A stretch of 8,599 nucleotides of DNA from Phycisphaeraceae bacterium. GTDB lineage: Bacteria > Planctomycetota > Phycisphaerae > Phycisphaerales > Phycisphaeraceae. The position numbers and the translations under genes are program-made. Position 1 is the stretch's first letter. Every line of letters begins with the position of its first letter. Positions 5,822-8,599 of the stretch are shown here, piece after piece. The notes under the pieces were generated by a model. It was not told where the DNA came from. It did no database searches and was given only the letters and a program-made list of their open reading frames with translations. The stretch covers positions 1 through 8,599 of the forward strand of contig JADZET010000026.1 in assembly GCA_020850375.1 (NCBI GenBank), given 5' to 3'.

Positions 5822-6613
5822 TCAGATCAGCCCCTTGTACGCCCCGCCGTCCACCACAATGTTGCTCCCGGTGATAAACCCCGCCTGCTGCGACGCCAGG
5901 AACGCCACCACCGCCCCGAAATCCCCCGCCGCGCCGAGTCGTCCGGCCGGTATCGTCTTGGCCATCTCCGCCAGCGCCGCCTCCGGCGTCCCGCCCTTCT
6001 GCTGAGCCTGGTTCTTGGCCAACTGCTGCATCCGATCCGTCGCGTGCAGCCCCGGCAGCACCGCGTTGACGGTAATCCCCTGCGGCGCCAATTCCGTCGC
6101 GATCGTCTTCATGAACCCCGTCAGCCCCGCCCGCGCCATGTTCGACAGCAGCAGCGTGTCGATCGGCTGCTTGACCGCGATGGAGGTGATCATCACGATC
6201 CGTCCCCACCCGCGCCGCTTCATCCCCTCCGTCACCCCATGCACCAGCCGCACCGCCCCCAGCAGCGAAAGCTCCAGCGCCGCCGGATACTGCTCGATCT
6301 TGAGATCCGCATACCTTCCAGGTGTCGGCCCACCCGCGTTGGTCACGAGAACATCCGGCTCACCCATCTCGCCCTTGACCACCGCCAACAGCCCATCGAT
6401 ATCTCCCGCCTTGGCCATATCCGCCACGAACCCGCGCACCGTGCTCCCCGTCGCCGCCGCGATCTCCCCCGCCACGCGCTGCACGTCCTCCGCCGTCCGC
6501 GCGCAGATCGCCACCCGACAGCCCTCCCGCGCCAACGCCTCGGCGCATCCCTTGCCCAATCCCTTCGTCGCCGCCGTCACCAGCGCCAGCTTGCCCCGCA
6601 GTCCAAGATCCAT
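5822..6613 (-). CDS. SDR-family oxidoreductase with atypical catalytic residues
   Basis: This 263-residue protein has the short-chain dehydrogenase/reductase Rossmann fold: cofactor loop TAATKGLGKG at 13-22 (Ala14 replaces the usual first Gly), D65 in VADM for adenine contact, TNAGGP at 91-96, and the C-terminal PGLHATDR at 187-194 and GSNIVVDGGAYKG region. The active site is not standard. Ser144 is present, but the place of the Tyr thirteen residues on is Ser157 and that of the Lys four later is Arg161 (SNMAR instead of YxxxK); the tetrad Asn aligns with Ser116. A subfamily with LSN..R..G at this place is known to me among proteins labelled 3-oxoacyl-ACP reductase-like, so this is probably a family trait and not damage. 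NAD(P) binding is likely; the reaction is unknown. GGAGG at 6620-6624 supports the start. It is the first gene of the minus-strand unit. Confidence 0.88.
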   Translation of the reverse strand: MDLGLRGKLALVTAATKGLGKGCAEALAREGCRVAICARTAEDVQRVAGEIAAATGSTVRGFVADMAKAGDIDGLLAVVKGEMGEPDVLVTNAGGPTPGRYADLKIEQYPAALELSLLGAVRLVHGVTEGMKRRGWGRIVMITSIAVKQPIDTLLLSNMARAGLTGFMKTIATELAPQGITVNAVLPGLHATDRMQQLAKNQAQQKGGTPEAALAEMAKTIPAGRLGAAGDFGAVVAFLASQQAGFITGSNIVVDGGAYKGLI

Positions 6614-6619
6614 ATCAAG

Positions 6620-6624
6620 CCTCC
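6620..6624 (-). promoter_or_regulatory. Shine-Dalgarno GGAGG of the SDR gene
   Basis: Reads GGAGG on the minus strand, six bases before ATG 6613, and supports that start. Confidence 0.7.
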
Positions 6625-6731
6625 AAGTCAGCAGTCACCAGCATCTTAACCCATCCGCCTCGGCAGACCCTCGGGCACTCTTCGCACGCGTGTATCCTTT
6701 ATATTGAAGCGACTGATGCGTGATTCTTCCA

Positions 6732-6760
6732 TTGACCCATTCCAGCTCCCCCGCTACGAT
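6732..6760 (+). promoter_or_regulatory. Sigma70-like promoter candidate for the ankyrin gene
   Basis: TTGACC (6732-6737) and TACGAT (6755-6760) are separated by exactly 17 bases, matching the consensus TTGACA/TATAAT in five and four of six positions. Transcription would begin near 6767, about 120 bases before the ATG at 6889. This is the best promoter-like pair seen in the window; it is a pattern match only. Confidence 0.5.
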
Positions 6761-6888
6761 CGGGTCGGTCACTCAGGGACCACTCGATCCGCGTAAAGGG
6801 TCCAACCCGCCTGCCTCGTGCCTCGACATAACCTGACTTCCCGCCCGACTTCGCGGATAACGGGCGCTCCTGGGAAGGAAGGTGCATC

Positions 6889-8199
6889 ATGGCTGACTCT
6901 CAGCCGCTCCCGTCCGCGCGGCCGTTGCCGCAGCCGCCCAACCTCGACAAGCTCAAGAAAGAAGCCAAGCGATTGCTCGAGGCGATCCGCGCCGGCGATC
7001 CGGCCGCGCTCGCCCGTCTCACTGCGCTGCGGCTCCCGCGCGACGGCGCCGCCCTGCATAACGCCCAGCTCATCCTCGCCCGCGAACACGGCTTCCCCAG
7101 CTGGCGGGCGCTCAAGGCCTACGTCGAGGCGGCGCGCCAAGCAACACAGGACATCGATCATCGGGTTATTGAAATGGTGCGCGCCGGAAACGCATCGGCC
7201 TTGTTCGAGATACTCAAGGCTCATCCCAATAAGATCCACGCCACGGGCGGTCCGTGGCAACAGCCACTCCTGCACCTAGCCGCCACGGCCGGCCACCTGG
7301 CCGTGGTCAACCTGCTGCTCGAGCGCGGCCTCGACGTCAACACCCGCGACAGGGCCGACAACGCCTCCGCCCTGCACTTCGCCGCCGAGAACGGCCACCT
7401 TCCCGTCGTCCAGCGACTCCTCGACGCCGGCGGCGATCTTCACCAGGCTGACAACGTGCACGAGCTCGACGTCCTGGGCTGGGCCACCTGCCTCGGCGGC
7501 TATCACCAGGACGTGGCGAATCTCCTGCTCGAACGCTGCGCCCGCCTGGGGATCTTCACCGCCGTGGCCATGGACCGGGGGGATGACGTCCGCCGCATCA
7601 TCGAAGCCGACCCCTCGCAGCGCGATCGCCAGATGAGCCGCAACGAGCACCACCAACGGCCCCTGCACCTGGCGGTGGCCAAGAATCGGCCGCGGATGGT
7701 CCCCCTGCTCCTGGAGCTGGGAGCCGATCCTCACGCCCAGACCCGCGCGGGCGTCACCCCCCTGGGCCTGACCAACGCCAGAACCGACCCAGCCATCATC
7801 GAATCGCTCCGCCGCCACGGCGCATCCTTCAGCCTCGTCGACGCCCTGCTCGCCGGCCGATTCGACGAGGCCCAGCGCCTTCTCAACGAACAGCCCGATC
7901 GTCTCCGCACTCAGGACAGCCACGCCATCGTCGTCGCCGCCGAGAAGAACCGCACCGCCTCCGTCCGCTGGCTGATCGACCACGGCGCCGACGTCAACAC
8001 CCTGGCCGAGACCTGTTGCACCACCGCGGCCCTGCATCACGCCGCCGCGCGCGGCAACACCGAGATGGTCCGGATGCTCCTGGCCGCCGGCGCCGACCGC
8101 GATCTCAGGGACGGCCTCTACGACAAGACCCCGCCGCAGTGGGCGGAGTTCTACGGCAAGCCCGAAACGGCTGAGCTGATACGCACCTGGCGGTCTTGA
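6889..8199 (+). CDS. Ankyrin-repeat protein with N-terminal helical module
   Basis: This 436-residue protein begins with a module at about 12-82: PLPQPPNLDKLKKEAKRLL, a GDPAAL turn at 36-41, and LILAREHGFPSWRALKAYVEA at 61-81. I recognise this module at the front of many bacterial ankyrin proteins; its function is unknown to me. Ankyrin repeats follow to the end. Clear ones are at about 123-153 (PLLHLAATAGHLAVVNLLLERG), 157-187, 255-285, 344-373 and 377-407 (ALHHAAARGNTEMVRMLLAAGAD); degenerate ones fill 88-120, 191-250, 287-343 and 411-435. Ankyrin repeats bind other proteins. No signal peptide, membrane segment or catalytic domain is seen, so it is probably a cytoplasmic binding protein with an unknown partner. 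AAGGAAGG at 6875-6882 supports the ATG. The VOC-fold gene starts 61 bases downstream on the same strand and may be co-transcribed. Confidence 0.93.
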   Translation: MADSQPLPSARPLPQPPNLDKLKKEAKRLLEAIRAGDPAALARLTALRLPRDGAALHNAQLILAREHGFPSWRALKAYVEAARQATQDIDHRVIEMVRAGNASALFEILKAHPNKIHATGGPWQQPLLHLAATAGHLAVVNLLLERGLDVNTRDRADNASALHFAAENGHLPVVQRLLDAGGDLHQADNVHELDVLGWATCLGGYHQDVANLLLERCARLGIFTAVAMDRGDDVRRIIEADPSQRDRQMSRNEHHQRPLHLAVAKNRPRMVPLLLELGADPHAQTRAGVTPLGLTNARTDPAIIESLRRHGASFSLVDALLAGRFDEAQRLLNEQPDRLRTQDSHAIVVAAEKNRTASVRWLIDHGADVNTLAETCCTTAALHHAAARGNTEMVRMLLAAGADRDLRDGLYDKTPPQWAEFYGKPETAELIRTWRS

Positions 8200-8250
8200 A
8201 CAGAGCGTCGCCCGCCATCCATTGATCCAAACACCTTCTATGCAGACACC

Positions 8251-8254
8251 GGAG
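8251..8254 (+). promoter_or_regulatory. Shine-Dalgarno GGAG of the VOC gene
   Basis: GGAG lies six bases before ATG 8261. It favours that start over the in-frame ATG at 8240, which has no good site upstream. Confidence 0.6.
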
Positions 8255-8260
8255 ATCAAC

Positions 8261-8599
8261 ATGACCAAGGCCAACACATCTACCGCCATCCCGACCTGCC
8301 GCGCCCTGGCCCCGCAGTTCCTCGTCGACGACCTGGAGAAGTCCATCGCCTACTATCGCGACAAGCTCGGCTTCACCGTCGACTTCACTTACGGCGGCTT
8401 CTACGCCGGCCTGCGGCGCGACGCGGCCGAGCTGCACCTCAAGCACGCCCCCAAGACGATGGCCGACCGCATGCACCGCCGCCACAACGAGCACCTCGAC
8501 GCCTCCGTCGCCGTCAAGGGCATCGACGCGCTCTGCGCCGAGCTCCAGCAGCGCGGCGCCCAGATCATCAAACCCCTCGAGAACCGTCCCTGGGGCACG
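8261..8599 (+). CDS. VOC/glyoxalase-fold protein, N-terminal part (3' truncated)
   Basis: The frame is open from ATG 8261 to the window edge, giving 113 residues with no stop. The sequence has the vicinal-oxygen-chelate pattern: APQFLVDDLEKSIAYYRDKLGF at residues 17-38 split as strand then helix, GGFYAGLRRDAAELHLKH for the next strands (46-63), a second helix with GIDALCAELQQRGAQI (87-102), and NRPWGT at the cut end. NRPWGT normally leads into R.F...DPDG in bleomycin-resistance/glyoxalase relatives. These small proteins bind a metal and act as lyases, dioxygenases or drug-binding proteins; one half-domain cannot say which. It sits 61 bases after the ankyrin gene with no terminator seen between. 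An alternative start at 8240 would add seven residues. Confidence 0.85.
   Translation, partial: MTKANTSTAIPTCRALAPQFLVDDLEKSIAYYRDKLGFTVDFTYGGFYAGLRRDAAELHLKHAPKTMADRMHRRHNEHLDASVAVKGIDALCAELQQRGAQIIKPLENRPWGT

Larger units (their letters stand above)
6614..6888. promoter_or_regulatory. Divergent intergenic region between the SDR and ankyrin genes
   Basis: These 275 bases must hold the promoter of the four-gene minus-strand unit and that of the ankyrin gene. An AT-rich patch at about 6694-6706 (TATAAA on the minus strand) is a possible minus-10 for the SDR unit, but no good minus-35 accompanies it. The plus-strand candidate promoter is listed separately. The segment from the presumed start near 6767 to 6888 would be a leader of about 120 bases; only a weak five-base stem (6777-6781 with 6799-6803) is seen in it. 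Confidence 0.5.

Noticed and set aside
6777..6803. Possible leader hairpin or riboswitch before the ankyrin gene
   Set aside because: Only a five-base stem with a 17-base loop is visible and no known riboswitch core was recognised.
7276..8346. Long minus-strand open frame (356 codons) opposite the ankyrin gene
   Set aside because: Its translation is Val/Gly/Ala-rich low-complexity sequence, the mirror of C-ending codons on the plus strand. The plus strand codes clear ankyrin repeats.

Overview
The window is GC-rich, gene-dense bacterial chromosomal DNA. Eight complete genes and two edge-truncated genes fill almost all of it; I see no rRNA, tRNA, CRISPR array, transposase or phage gene. The gene mix suggests a Gram-negative-type organism with lipopolysaccharide. 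It contains a YgfZ-type folate-binding protein, a single-domain STAS protein, an LpsB-like core-sugar glycosyltransferase, a cytoplasmic-looking GH32/GH43-type protein, and an ankyrin protein with a charged N-terminal module. I would guess Planctomycetota (perhaps Phycisphaerae) with modest confidence, because no taxonomic marker gene is present.

Left part (1-1042): the 3' end of a ygfZ/gcvT-like gene, a 168-base gap with a weak hairpin, then a STAS-domain gene that ends at a GC-rich hairpin. Next (1043-2976, minus strand): an LpsB-like glycosyltransferase followed by an MJ0936/YfcE-type metallophosphoesterase, separated by 86 bases that hold a perfect 12-base palindrome. A 184-base gap separates the glycosyltransferase from the divergent plus-strand GH32/GH43-like gene (3161-4153).

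Centre (4156-6613, minus strand): a compact four-gene unit transcribed in the order SDR-fold protein, NifX/NifB-type cofactor-binding protein with a histidine-rich tail, PaaI-type hotdog thioesterase, COG1237-type metallo-beta-lactamase-fold hydrolase. The junctions are 19 bases, a 38-base overlap and a TGATG-type stop/start overlap, so the four are almost certainly one transcript. Their shared role is unknown.

Right part (6614-8599, plus strand): a divergent intergenic region with a good sigma70-like promoter candidate, a 436-residue ankyrin-repeat protein, and the start of a VOC/glyoxalase-fold gene that runs off the window.

The top strand is C-rich throughout, in genes of both orientations and in gaps. 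Plus-strand genes therefore favour C-ending codons and minus-strand genes G-ending codons. This looks like a strong replication-strand skew and suggests the minus strand is the leading strand here. I found no clear undescribed system. The best candidates for a second look are the four-gene unit, with its SDR protein lacking the usual catalytic residues, and the conserved-looking N-terminal module of the ankyrin protein.
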